NCBI RefSeq assembly: GCF_014650115.1
Contig: NZ_BMUI01000024.1
Location: 50,081 to 114,080 of the forward strand
Source: Streptomyces olivaceoviridis
Lineage (GTDB): Bacteria; Actinomycetota; Actinomycetes; Streptomycetales; Streptomycetaceae
Direction of reading: 5' to 3'
Length of the DNA stretch: 64,000 nt
Every line of letters begins with the position of its first letter. Within the stretch, counting starts at the first letter, position 1. Below the pieces are notes generated by a model that was given only the letters and a program-made list of their open reading frames with translations, was not told the DNA's origin and made no database searches. Positions 32,701 through 40,324 of the stretch are shown here, piece after piece. A program made the translations under genes and the position numbers.

Positions 32701-34933
32701 CTGGCGGCCGTTCCCGCTGGAGTGGCTGTGGGACCTCACCGACTCCCTGCCGCGGCTCGCACAGGAGGTCATCGGTCGGCTGATGGAGCGCGACGTCCCC
32801 GTGTCGCTTCCGGACCGGCTGGGACCCGACGCGTTGGGGGGCCACCCGGACATCACCCTGCGCGAAGTCGGCTGCCTGCCCGTCGACGGCGACTTCGTCA
32901 AGGAGGAGCGGCGGCGGTCCGGTGCCGGTACGAGCTTCTTCGAGGCCTGGCGCACCAGTGTCCTGGGTGTCACGCGGGACCGGAAGCCGGTCGGCACGCC
33001 CGACGGCTTCCCCGGGCCGGAGCCCCTGGACGCGGTCCTGTTCCGCGAACAGCCCGACGGGACCTTCGGTGAACTGCTGCGCGCCGCCGCCGTCACCGGG
33101 AACTCGCTGCGCGTGGTGACCCGTCAGTTGCGCCGGTACGCCATCGCGGGCGTGCCCGTCCCGGAGGCGGCCGACATCCGGGCCCTGGCGGACATCGTCC
33201 CGAGCCGGCTGGCGACCGAGCTGTACGTGGCGTTCCGGGACGCGTTGGCCCGGGACCCCTGGCACGGGGACGATCGCGGGAAGAACGCCGTGCGGCTGGC
33301 GATGGTCCGGGTGTCGGGCCGCGAGAAGGTGAGCCTCGGTGCTCTGGCGGAGCTGTTCGGACGGCTCGCGGTCCTCGATCCGTCGATCCCCGCGCCGCCC
33401 GACCTCAAGGGCCTGGCCGGCCATCGCGTGGACGCGCGGGAGCGACGCGTCCTGTTGAACGACCGGACGGGCGAGACGGACTACCGGCCACGGGACCCGT
33501 GGCCGTTCTCCGGGCTGGTGCGCCCGGTGGACGTCGCCTACCGGACCGCGCAGACGGGCATTCCGCCGGCCGAGATCGAGGCGGTCGTACGCCGCTTCGA
33601 ACCACTCGGTTACCGGCTCGTCGGACCGGATCTGCCGGATCCCCTGGACGCGTCGCAGCTCGTCGCGCTCAGCCGCGACCTCGACGGGACGCCTCCCTTC
33701 CTCACCCCGGACCCGATCGGCCCGCGCCACCTGGTCCGGCTGGCCTCCCGGCGCGAGGAGACCGTGGGTGCCACGGCGAGCTGGCTCACCGGATGGGCGG
33801 GCCCGCTGGGCATCGAGGTCGCGGACCCGGGCCCGCTGAGCTCGTTCGCGCCGCCCGCCTGGTGCGGACGGCTACCGGCGGAGCAGTACGCCCGTGCCGT
33901 CGACGATCCCGGTACCCGGCCGGTGTCCGCGTGGAGCGTGCTGGGTGAGATGGCGCGGGTCGAGGAGGGCGCCCCGGGACAGCAGCACATCGCCGCGGTC
34001 GAGGTGCTGGCCGACGCCGGGCTGGTCGAGCGGCGGGCGGTCGACCAGGCCCGTACGCTGCTGTCCGAGCCCCGCTCCACCCGGCCCTGGACCTTCTGGC
34101 ACCCCGGCCCGTCGATGACCGCCCGCGCGGCATACAGCGTGCGGTCGCACGTCGGGCCGGACGCCCGGGTGGAGCCCGCTTCGCTGCTGCTGATCGCCGC
34201 GGAGATCGGCGAGAGCCTCCACGGCACCGTGGACAAGGTGCGCGCTCAGACGATGGCCTACGGCGTCGAGGTACCGGAGATCCCGGAGGGGACCGGCGAC
34301 CTGAGACCGGACCACGCCGTGTGCAGGGCCCTGTGCGGCGTCCAGTCGTGGCGGCCACCTCTCTCGCTCGCCCGCCTGGTCGCCTTCGCGGACACCCGCG
34401 ATGCCGACCTCGCCACCGCCGCGGCCGAACTGAACGCCTACGGTCCCCTCGGCGCCCCCACGGTGCCGGTGCCACCGGACTTCGTACGGCCGCCCGAGCC
34501 CGAACCCCACAAGCGGGACGTGGCCGTCGAGCAGGCGCTCCTCCAGCCCCGCCTGGTGAAGTCCTGGACGCTGACGCCGCTGGCCCTGGTCGTGGCGGCC
34601 GGACGGCTCGGTGAGGGGCTGCGGGAGACGTACCGCCGGCTCCGGCCGTTCACCATGGTCGGGCTGGACGTCCCGTTCCCCGAGCCCGCCTCGTCCCGGG
34701 TGCCCGACTGGCGGGACGTCATCCTGCTGACCGCCCGGCTCACCGGCCGGGAACCGGTCCTGTCCGGTGACGTCGGCGAGGACCACCTCCAGCTGGCCGC
34801 CGAGGAGACCGGGCTGACGGCCGGCCAGGTCCGCGCCCGGCTCCTCGACTACGCACCGCTGTTCGGCCTCCGCCTGCCGGAGCGGGCGGAGCCGCCGTCG
34901 CCGTCGCAGTCGCCGTACGAGAGGACGACCTGA
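29726..34933 (+). CDS. Caspase-like protease fused to an HSP90-type ATPase and a C-terminal helical repeat array
   Basis: 1,735 residues from ATG at 29726. Residues 1-200 form a caspase-like (peptidase C14) domain with catalytic His94 in YFSGHGVR and Cys151 in CFDACRSSG. A helical middle region follows to about 670. Residues 685-810 are a GHKL/HSP90 nucleotide-binding domain: N-box ELYQNALDA (Glu693, Asn697), EDNGVGM (Asp751) and RFGIGVFSYF (797-806). An HSP90-like middle domain includes VNLRGRHRPELSVDRNRFLG (about 950). From about 1130 to the end there are degenerate 60-80-residue repeats. Known caspase/HSP90 proteins are predicted immunity or regulated-death factors: ATPase-driven sensing releases the protease. 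This role is inferred. GTG at 29681 is an alternative start. It is the first gene of a three-gene operon. Confidence 0.9.
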   Translation: MSAGRRRALLIAVPAYPQLEQVPGLRDDFPALPFTVKDAGALRTTLLRSGYLPEHVTVLDDEDATGEGSIRDELGRFLNSCEDGDTGLVYFSGHGVRFGDTDYLVPSDVRARWGQDGERTLGPHGLIEIVPDELLAPLRSSATVMLCFDACRSSGDTPPATFEGMKVSRPWDNVVVLSACAAGEEALAHADDGSVLAKALSETLAPESPARTFGQVIQRVEDRAEEIAAQYTYRRPPRAVGRWLGKDVTGGAHAGVPLCEAMPSAGPWTDAVLRSHLWERTDGTSAQRGRAREHLAEVVGRTVAIRRSRDTGADPWDDPLVPQRLIERLGHLVDAAGARLSLIESVVLLGAPFLREAALACGLAALRAVTGDDGPDDGAPAQEPPEDSFAAHLSRDMGDVRRAHRQIEATRRTLLRRGHKTDARGAEYWLRHRFLADWDLLWEDRGDPELDSLRAATDLLVQAAESAAGLTLGSDERGVLRRAVVQVVSQLGTGTPADAVAPDGTPWDTELCAYLCGEADRWSWRPGELATLLHLAGLLALDPRMLDGVLIDHLGPREPTQVRPESIIGEIAANGGFLPATQNRPAEGDAPGRAVAGPWRLVFKCGSAALFTALGRLADRITAESQATRRARGTLRPGDLLSGLPPVVKTEGLLPRNRGFDKPPPRFRLAEDEVKPLIMGTQLYGDRMLAVRELYQNALDACRVRQARRRYAEHARQCGDETEREQLAGRRIVFTQDTDPDTGRAYIQCEDNGVGMTAEELRDLFAQAGRRSEQSAGRMREMRRWRRRGITTELNSRFGIGVFSYFMLAEEVEVTTRPVDMSGHVPLTDGHRASVTAGSGLMHLSREQRELEGGGTRVRLYLHDDPDETDEQRPSLIQALREFLWCTPVEVVAREGGGDPVVWRPGELYGDSSLPSARIAATEGVWWVEGAGMLLADGLLVSQSEPTEGYVVNLRGRHRPELSVDRNRFLGHDEQSVEEDLKKAVPALVRSAWRPFPLEWLWDLTDSLPRLAQEVIGRLMERDVPVSLPDRLGPDALGGHPDITLREVGCLPVDGDFVKEERRRSGAGTSFFEAWRTSVLGVTRDRKPVGTPDGFPGPEPLDAVLFREQPDGTFGELLRAAAVTGNSLRVVTRQLRRYAIAGVPVPEAADIRALADIVPSRLATELYVAFRDALARDPWHGDDRGKNAVRLAMVRVSGREKVSLGALAELFGRLAVLDPSIPAPPDLKGLAGHRVDARERRVLLNDRTGETDYRPRDPWPFSGLVRPVDVAYRTAQTGIPPAEIEAVVRRFEPLGYRLVGPDLPDPLDASQLVALSRDLDGTPPFLTPDPIGPRHLVRLASRREETVGATASWLTGWAGPLGIEVADPGPLSSFAPPAWCGRLPAEQYARAVDDPGTRPVSAWSVLGEMARVEEGAPGQQHIAAVEVLADAGLVERRAVDQARTLLSEPRSTRPWTFWHPGPSMTARAAYSVRSHVGPDARVEPASLLLIAAEIGESLHGTVDKVRAQTMAYGVEVPEIPEGTGDLRPDHAVCRALCGVQSWRPPLSLARLVAFADTRDADLATAAAELNAYGPLGAPTVPVPPDFVRPPEPEPHKRDVAVEQALLQPRLVKSWTLTPLALVVAAGRLGEGLRETYRRLRPFTMVGLDVPFPEPASSRVPDWRDVILLTARLTGREPVLSGDVGEDHLQLAAEETGLTAGQVRARLLDYAPLFGLRLPERAEPPSPSQSPYERTT

Positions 34934-34934
34934 G

Positions 34935-35258
34935 GTGTCGCACCATCCCAAGCCCTACGAGTCCAAGTACCTGCCGGACCAGACGACCGGCTTCGTCTGG
35001 GACTTCTCCGGCGGCAGGCTCGTCATCACCGGGACCTGCCCGGAGTGCGCCGGCCGCACCGAGCACCCGGTGCCGGACGTGATGCCCGGCGCGGTGACGA
35101 AGGGCGGGAGCGGCGGGGTGTCCGCGCGGGAGGACGAGGTGCCGGGCGAGGTGTACATGCGCTGCCGGTGCCGGCTGCCGCATCCCGGGGACGCGCGGGA
35201 GAGCGGCGGCTGCGGTGCCAAGTGGGTCGCCGTCCGGCAGCCGGGCACCGGCTCATGA
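34935..35258 (+). CDS. Small cysteine-rich (probable zinc-binding) protein of the caspase-HSP90 operon
   Basis: 107 residues from GTG at 34935, one base after the upstream stop, with GAGAGGA inside the upstream gene as ribosome site. Cysteines occur as GTCPECAG (C-x2-C), then YMRCRCRLPH and GGCGAKW, giving five Cys and nearby His that could form one zinc site. The N-terminal half has beta strands (GFVWDFSGGRLVITGTC). No family name is recognised. Its stop overlaps the start of the next gene (ATGA), so all three genes should be made together; it may be an adaptor or substrate of the caspase. Confidence 0.8.
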   Translation: MSHHPKPYESKYLPDQTTGFVWDFSGGRLVITGTCPECAGRTEHPVPDVMPGAVTKGGSGGVSAREDEVPGEVYMRCRCRLPHPGDARESGGCGAKWVAVRQPGTGS

Positions 35259-35902
35259 CGCCGGCCCGGAGGTACCTGCCCGAAGAACTCGAACGCGCCC
35301 AGCAGCGGCTGGACGCGATGGCCGAGAACCAGCTCCAGATCGCCCGGCAACAGGCGGAGGGCTGGCGGAACTTCCTCACCGTCGCCTCCGGGCTGCTGGC
35401 GGCCGTACTGGTGCTCAAGGGCCGGGAGAACGTCGCCGAACTCCCGGGCGGCTACCGGGCGGCGGTCGTCGTGCTGGTGGCGGCCGGCCTGGTCCTGCTG
35501 CTCGTCGCCGCGTTCTTCGCCGTGTCCGCCGCCCACGGCAGGCCGGGGGAGGAACTGACGTACGCCCATGCCGCGAAGCTGCTGGACTGGGAGGAGGGGG
35601 AGCGCGACCGGATCGCGTCGCGGATCCGCGTCACGCGCTGGGCGACCGTGCTCGGCGTGGCGGCCACCGCGTCCGGCATCCTGCTCACCTGGGTGTCCCC
35701 GGGGCCGGACGAGCCGGCGCGGACGGTCCAGGTGCACACCCGGGGCCAGACGCTGTGCGGCGAACTCCTGGCGGTCGACGGCAGCGGCGTCACGGTCAAG
35801 ATCAAGCCGGCCGGTCCGGGCGAGGGCAAGGGCGCGGCGACGATCCGTCATCTCACCTGGCAGCACGACGCCGTGAGCGTGGCCCCGGCCGACACGTGCT
35901 GA
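35255..35902 (+). CDS. Three-TM membrane protein of the caspase-HSP90 operon
   Basis: 215 residues from ATG at 35255, overlapping the upstream stop by four bases. An amphipathic or coiled-coil head (PEELERAQQRLDAMAENQLQ) precedes two adjacent membrane helices (WRNFLTVASGLLAAVLVLKG and AVVVLVAAGLVLLLVAAFF). A cytosolic helical hairpin and a third helix (ATVLGVAATASGILLTW) follow. The last 65 residues are a polar beta domain, presumably outside. Paired helices after an amphipathic head recall the 2TM/SLATT-like membrane effectors of bacterial conflict systems. No function is proven; membrane effector or anchor is the inference. Confidence 0.78.
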   Translation: MTPARRYLPEELERAQQRLDAMAENQLQIARQQAEGWRNFLTVASGLLAAVLVLKGRENVAELPGGYRAAVVVLVAAGLVLLLVAAFFAVSAAHGRPGEELTYAHAAKLLDWEEGERDRIASRIRVTRWATVLGVAATASGILLTWVSPGPDEPARTVQVHTRGQTLCGELLAVDGSGVTVKIKPAGPGEGKGAATIRHLTWQHDAVSVAPADTC

Positions 35903-36028
35903 CCGGCCGGCGCCGCCGGACCACGCCCCGCCGCCCGCGATCGTGACCTTGGCGCCGACGGCCGGGAACGTCGGCCGTGCCGCATGGACTCCCGGACCGT
36001 CGGCGCCGGTGACGCCTGCTTCGGCTGC

Positions 36029-36622
36029 TTACCGGGGGATCGCCACGGTCGTGACCACCCGTACGGCGCTGGGCGCGCGGGGTGTCGAACCGAACCCGAA
36101 CCGCACGGGCGGCAGGACCGGCGCCGGCGGGCCTTGGTCCCGGCCGTCGTACACCGTGCCGGCCGACACGACCGGGAGCAGGTCGAGGGCGCCGTACCAC
36201 TCGCGCCGCCCGCCGCCCGCGCTGCCCCGGGTGCGCACGCCGAGCAGCAGCCTGGCGGGCGGGTCCGTCAGCACCGTCCAGGCCGGCCGGGCGGAGAGCG
36301 GCGCGGGCACGGCGCGCAGGAGCCGGCCCATGAGGCCGCGCCGGCCGGTGGTGAGGCGCAGCTCCAGCGGGCCCGCCGTGATCTCCCAGCGCCGGCCCGC
36401 GACCCGTACGACGACGGGGGTGACCTCCACCTCGTCGAAGGCGTAGGTCGCGGCGATGAAGTCGGCGGTCCGCCGGGAGGGCGCCAGCAGCAGCCGGTGC
36501 CCGTCCGCCCGCTCGACCATGACGTCGCTGAACCGCCCGAACGGCGACCGGGTCCAGTGGCCCAGCACCACACGGGTGCCGGACGCCGTGCCGGTCCCGA
36601 CGATCCATCCCTCGAAACGCAT
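36029..36622 (-). CDS. Conserved actinobacterial hypothetical protein
   Basis: 197 residues from ATG at 36622 (MRFEGWIVGTGT). It has a mixed beta pattern with conserved-looking segments HWTRSPFGRFSDVMVERADG, TADFIAATYAFDEVEVTPV and RTRGSAGGGRREWYGALDL, ending VRFGFGSTPRAPSAVRVVTT. I recall close Streptomyces relatives annotated as hypothetical. No signal peptide, membrane segment or catalytic motif is recognised. A GTG at 36643 is an alternative start. It converges on the caspase-HSP90 operon. Confidence 0.75.
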   Translation of the reverse strand: MRFEGWIVGTGTASGTRVVLGHWTRSPFGRFSDVMVERADGHRLLLAPSRRTADFIAATYAFDEVEVTPVVVRVAGRRWEITAGPLELRLTTGRRGLMGRLLRAVPAPLSARPAWTVLTDPPARLLLGVRTRGSAGGGRREWYGALDLLPVVSAGTVYDGRDQGPPAPVLPPVRFGFGSTPRAPSAVRVVTTVAIPR

Positions 36623-36779
36623 CCGCGTCTGCCGGCCGGACACCGTGTCACCGCGGACGCGGCGCGGACCGGACGCCGGCCCGGGGCTTCCCGCCGGGCT
36701 TCGCGCACCGTGGCCTCCCGCACCGCCACCAGGCCGCCGGCCGGCCCGGCTGCTCGAGGGATTCCGGGGCCGGACCGGT

Positions 36780-36893
36780 GACGTCGGTCTTCGGCCCGAA
36801 GACCCACTCGGAGCCGCGCATGCGCAGCAGGGGCCGCCCACCGCCGACGAGACGGAACAGGCCCTGGGCCCGGGCGACGGTCACCGCGCTCAT
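36780..36893 (-). pseudogene. N-terminal remnant of a small membrane protein
   Basis: From ATG at 36893 the frame reads SAVTVARAQGLFRLVGGGRP and then LLRMRGSEWVFGPKTD. This resembles the first 35-40 residues of a small Streptomyces membrane protein whose helices should follow directly. Instead the sequence turns into Arg/Pro-rich low-complexity codons without hydrophobic segments. Truncation or frameshift is inferred from memory of the family. Confidence 0.4.
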
Positions 36894-36980
36894 CGGCTTC
36901 CTCCCGGTCACCTCATGTCCCCCTGGACACCACCGGTCCCGAGTGACCCGCGCGTGCCCCGGCAAACCGGCCGGCGCGGG

Positions 36981-37331
36981 TCAGAGGACCAGGAGCAGGG
37001 CGGCCAGGGCGGTGAGACCGGCGCACACCGCGAGCGCCACGCCCACGCAGCGCCGCCGCAGCTCGGCGTACCGCTGCTCGTACTCGCCCCGCAGCGACAC
37101 GCACCGGGCCGCGACGCGTTCGAGGTCGCCCCGGGCCCGCAGCAGGCTGTCGGCGACGTAGCGCCGCTCGACCTCCTCGCGCTGCGCCGTCGTCAGCCAG
37201 TCCAGGGAGCCGGCGAACTCCCGCGCGCGCTGCTCCGCCTCCGCGACCCTGGCCTGCCACAGCAGGTAGCCCTCGACCTCGTTGCCGAGGTCGCCGCTCA
37301 CTCCGGCCCCCTGCTGGGGCAGACCGCTCAT
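36981..37331 (-). CDS. Coiled-coil protein with C-terminal membrane anchor, coupled to ctaD
   Basis: 116 residues from ATG at 37331, overlapping the ctaD stop by ATGA. A helical region rich in Glu/Arg/Ala (VAEAEQRAREFAGSLDWL, then EVERRYVADSLLRARGDLE) runs to residue 90 and is followed by one membrane helix (VGVALAVCAGLTALAALLLVL). It is a tail-anchored protein made from the oxidase transcript, plausibly an assembly or accessory factor. I recall similar small genes after orphan ctaD copies in Streptomyces, but no function. Confidence 0.75.
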   Translation of the reverse strand: MSGLPQQGAGVSGDLGNEVEGYLLWQARVAEAEQRAREFAGSLDWLTTAQREEVERRYVADSLLRARGDLERVAARCVSLRGEYEQRYAELRRRCVGVALAVCAGLTALAALLLVL

Positions 37332-39052
37332 CCCTGGCCCCGGTCGCTCGTGATCGCCGCGGTGTGGCCCTCCTGCTCCAGCATCGCGATGTCCGGGTGG
37401 TGCAGGTCGAACGCCGGGGATTCGCTGCGGATCCGCGGCAGGGTCAGGAAGTTGTGCCGCGGCGGCGGGCAGGTGGTGGCCCACTCCAGCGAGCGGCCGT
37501 AGCCCCAGGGGTCGTCCACGCCGACCGGCTTGCCGAACTTGGCCGTCTTCCAGACGTTGTAGAGGAACGGCAGCATCGACAGGCCGAGCAGGAAGGAGCC
37601 GATGGTCGACACCGTGTTCAGCGCGGTGAAGCCGTCGGCGGCCAGGTAGTCGGCGTACCGGCGCGGCATGCCCTCGGCGCCCAGCCAGTGCTGGACCAGG
37701 AAGGTGCCGTGGAAGCCGACGAACAGCGTCCAGAAGGTGATCTTGCCGAGGCGTTCGTCGAGCATCTTGCCGGTGAACTTGGGCCACCAGAAGTGGAAGC
37801 CGGCGAACATCGCGAAGACGACGGTGCCGAAGACCACGTAGTGGAAGTGGGCCACCACGAAGTACGAGTCGGAGACGTGGAAGTCCATGGGCGGCGAGGC
37901 CAGGATGACACCGGTCAGCCCGCCGAAGAGGAACGTCACGAGGAAGCCGGCCGCCCAGAGCATGGGCGTCTCGAAGGACAGGCTCCCCTTCCACATCGTG
38001 CCGATCCAGTTGAAGAACTTCACACCGGTCGGCACGGCGATCAGGAAGGTCATGAAGGAGAAGAACGGCAGCAGCACACCGCCGGTGACGTACATGTGGT
38101 GGGCCCACACCGTGATGGACAGGCCGGCGATGGCGATGGTCGCGGCGACGAGGCCCATATAGCCGAAGATCGGCTTGCGGGCGAAGACCGGGATGACCTC
38201 CGTGACGATCCCGAAGAACGGCAGCGCGATGATGTACACCTCGGGGTGGCCGAAGAACCAGAAGAGGTGCTGCCACAGCAGGGGTCCGCCGTTGGCCGCG
38301 TCGTACACGTGGGCGCCGAAGATGCGGTCCGCGGCCAGCGCGAACAGCGCGGCGGCCAGCACCGGGAAGGCGAGCAGGACCAGGACGCCGGTCAGCAGCA
38401 CGTTCCAGGTGAAGATCGGCATGCGGAACATGGTCATGCCCGGGGCGCGCATGCAGATGATCGTGGTGATGAAGTTGACCGCGCCGAGGATGGTGCCGAA
38501 GCCGGAGAACGCCAGACCCAGGATCCAGACGTTGCCGCCGACCCCGGGGGTGCGGATCGCGTCGGACAGGGGGGCGTAGGCGAACCAGCCGAAGTCGGCC
38601 GCGCCCTGCGGGGTGAGGAAGCCGCCGACCGCGATGAGCGAGCCGAACAGGTACAGCCAGTAGGCGAACATGTTCAGCCGCGGGAACGCCACGTCGGGCG
38701 CGCCGATCTGCAACGGCATGATCCAGTTGGTGAAGCCGGCGAACAGCGGGGTGGCGAACATCAGCAGCATCACGGTGCCGTGCATCGTGAACAGCTGGTT
38801 GTACTGCTCGTTCGAGATCAGCTGGAGCCCGGGACGGGCCAGCTCGGCCCGGAGGATCAGCGCCATGAGTCCGCCGGCCAGGAAGAACGCGAACGACGTC
38901 GCCAGATACAGCGTGCCGATCGTCTTGTGGTCGGTGGTGGTCAGCCACCTCACCACGACATTGCCGGGCTGCTTGCGCCGGACCGGCAGCTCGTTCTCGT
39001 ACGAGTCCTCGGCCGCCGCGCCACCGCCCTGGGGTTCGTTGAGGATGCTCAC
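37328..39052 (-). CDS. ctaD: Cytochrome c oxidase subunit I (aa3 type), orphan copy
   Basis: 574 residues from GTG at 39052 (SILNEPQGG). Twelve membrane helices hold all heme-copper ligands: low-spin heme His in FTMHGTVMLLMF, CuB His and cross-linked Tyr in FGHPEVYIIALP, HHMYVTGG, and heme His in HFHYVVFGT. It would reduce oxygen and pump protons. The usual Streptomyces oxidase cluster has ctaC, ctaE and qcrCAB around ctaD; none is in this window. It is therefore an additional subunit I that must borrow subunits or be used under special conditions. Confidence 0.93.
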   Translation of the reverse strand: MSILNEPQGGGAAAEDSYENELPVRRKQPGNVVVRWLTTTDHKTIGTLYLATSFAFFLAGGLMALILRAELARPGLQLISNEQYNQLFTMHGTVMLLMFATPLFAGFTNWIMPLQIGAPDVAFPRLNMFAYWLYLFGSLIAVGGFLTPQGAADFGWFAYAPLSDAIRTPGVGGNVWILGLAFSGFGTILGAVNFITTIICMRAPGMTMFRMPIFTWNVLLTGVLVLLAFPVLAAALFALAADRIFGAHVYDAANGGPLLWQHLFWFFGHPEVYIIALPFFGIVTEVIPVFARKPIFGYMGLVAATIAIAGLSITVWAHHMYVTGGVLLPFFSFMTFLIAVPTGVKFFNWIGTMWKGSLSFETPMLWAAGFLVTFLFGGLTGVILASPPMDFHVSDSYFVVAHFHYVVFGTVVFAMFAGFHFWWPKFTGKMLDERLGKITFWTLFVGFHGTFLVQHWLGAEGMPRRYADYLAADGFTALNTVSTIGSFLLGLSMLPFLYNVWKTAKFGKPVGVDDPWGYGRSLEWATTCPPPRHNFLTLPRIRSESPAFDLHHPDIAMLEQEGHTAAITSDRGQG

Positions 39053-39264
39053 AAGTCGTCCGTCTCCCAATGCTCGCCGTCCGCCCACGACAGGACGTCG
39101 GTCACCCGCCATCCTCACCACGCGAGCCCGCCCCCGGGCCCCTGAGCGTGCGACGTGCGGCCATTCGGATGACGGATACACCCGACCGGCCCAACGAGCC
39201 ACGGCCTCACCCCACCCGGTACGGCCCCGGCCCGGCGGGGGCCGTGGCGGCTAGGATCCCGGGC

Positions 39265-40209
39265 ATGGCCCTGACCCTGAGCGACGTGGAGCGGTTCGAG
39301 GCGGCCCGGCCCCGGCTGGAGGCCATCGCCTATCGCCTGCTCGGCTCCGCGAGCGAGGCCGAGGACGCCGTGCAGGAGACGTTCCTGCGCTGGCAGGCCG
39401 CCGGCGCCGACCACATCCAGGTCCCCGAGGCCTGGCTGACGAAGGTGCTCACCAACCTCTGCCTCAACCAGCTCACCTCGGCCCGCGCGCGGCGCGAGAC
39501 CTACGTGGGCCAGTGGCTGCCCGAGCCGCTGCTCGCCGGGGACCCGATGCTGGGCCCGGCCGACACCGCGGAACAGCGCGAGTCGGTGTCGTACGCCGTT
39601 CTCACGCTGCTGGAGCGCCTGTCCCCGGGCGAGCGGGCGGTGTACGTGCTGCGGGAGGCCTTCGACTACCCGCACCGGGAGATCGCCGAGATCCTCGACA
39701 TCAGCGAGGCCGCGAGCCAGCAGATCTTCCACCGGGCCAAGAAGCACGTCGCGGACGGCAAGGCCCGTACCGAGATCGACGAGGCCGCCGCCCGGCGGAT
39801 CGTCGAGGAGTTCCTCGCCGCCGCCACCAGCGGCCGGACCGAACCGCTGGTACGGCTGCTCACCCAGGACGCCGTCTCGGTCGGCGACGGCGGCGGCAAG
39901 GTCCCGGCCCGCACGAAGGCGTTCGAGGGCGCGCTCGCGGTCGCGAAGTTCATGCGGGGCCTGTTCAAGCCCGGTCCGGCCAAGCGCAACCTGGTCGGCG
40001 GCTCGCCCGCGGTCTACGCCACCACCGCCAACGGCGAGCCGGCCGTCGTGGCGGTCCTCGACGGGCGGGTCATCGGCGTCATCTGCCTGGAGGTCACCGC
40101 CGACGGCATCCGCGCGTTCCGAAGCCAGGCCAACCCCGACAAGCTCGAACGCGCGACCCGGCACTGGGCGGCCACCGACCACGGCGAACCCCTGCTCCAC
40201 GCCTTCTGA
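39265..40209 (+). CDS. ECF41-type extracytoplasmic-function sigma factor
   Basis: 314 residues from ATG at 39265. Region 2 (AYRLLGSASEAEDAVQETFL) and region 4 (LTLLERLSPGERAVYVLREA, HREIAEILDISEAASQQIFH) are followed by a C-terminal SnoaL-like domain (residues about 180-314) with FRSQANPDKLERA at the end. This architecture defines the ECF41/SigJ group, in which the extension itself acts as an internal anti-sigma-like control and no separate anti-sigma is needed. ECF41 genes normally neighbour an oxidoreductase, carboxymuconolactone decarboxylase or epimerase gene that they transcribe, and an oxidoreductase follows here. Confidence 0.94.
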   Translation: MALTLSDVERFEAARPRLEAIAYRLLGSASEAEDAVQETFLRWQAAGADHIQVPEAWLTKVLTNLCLNQLTSARARRETYVGQWLPEPLLAGDPMLGPADTAEQRESVSYAVLTLLERLSPGERAVYVLREAFDYPHREIAEILDISEAASQQIFHRAKKHVADGKARTEIDEAAARRIVEEFLAAATSGRTEPLVRLLTQDAVSVGDGGGKVPARTKAFEGALAVAKFMRGLFKPGPAKRNLVGGSPAVYATTANGEPAVVAVLDGRVIGVICLEVTADGIRAFRSQANPDKLERATRHWAATDHGEPLLHAF

Positions 40210-40324
40210 CACCGGGCTCCACGCTCACCGATCCCGATGTGATGTGCTTCACACCGCGTTCCTGTCAGGAAACGGCGGGCCGCCCGGTTCAAGGGGCGAA
40301 TCCGCTCAAGACAGGAGTCAGGAA

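Noticed and set aside
29432..33730. Long minus-strand frame opposite the caspase-HSP90 gene
   Set aside because: Antisense shadow with Arg/Gly/Ala-rich translation and no start signal; the plus-strand gene has clear domains.
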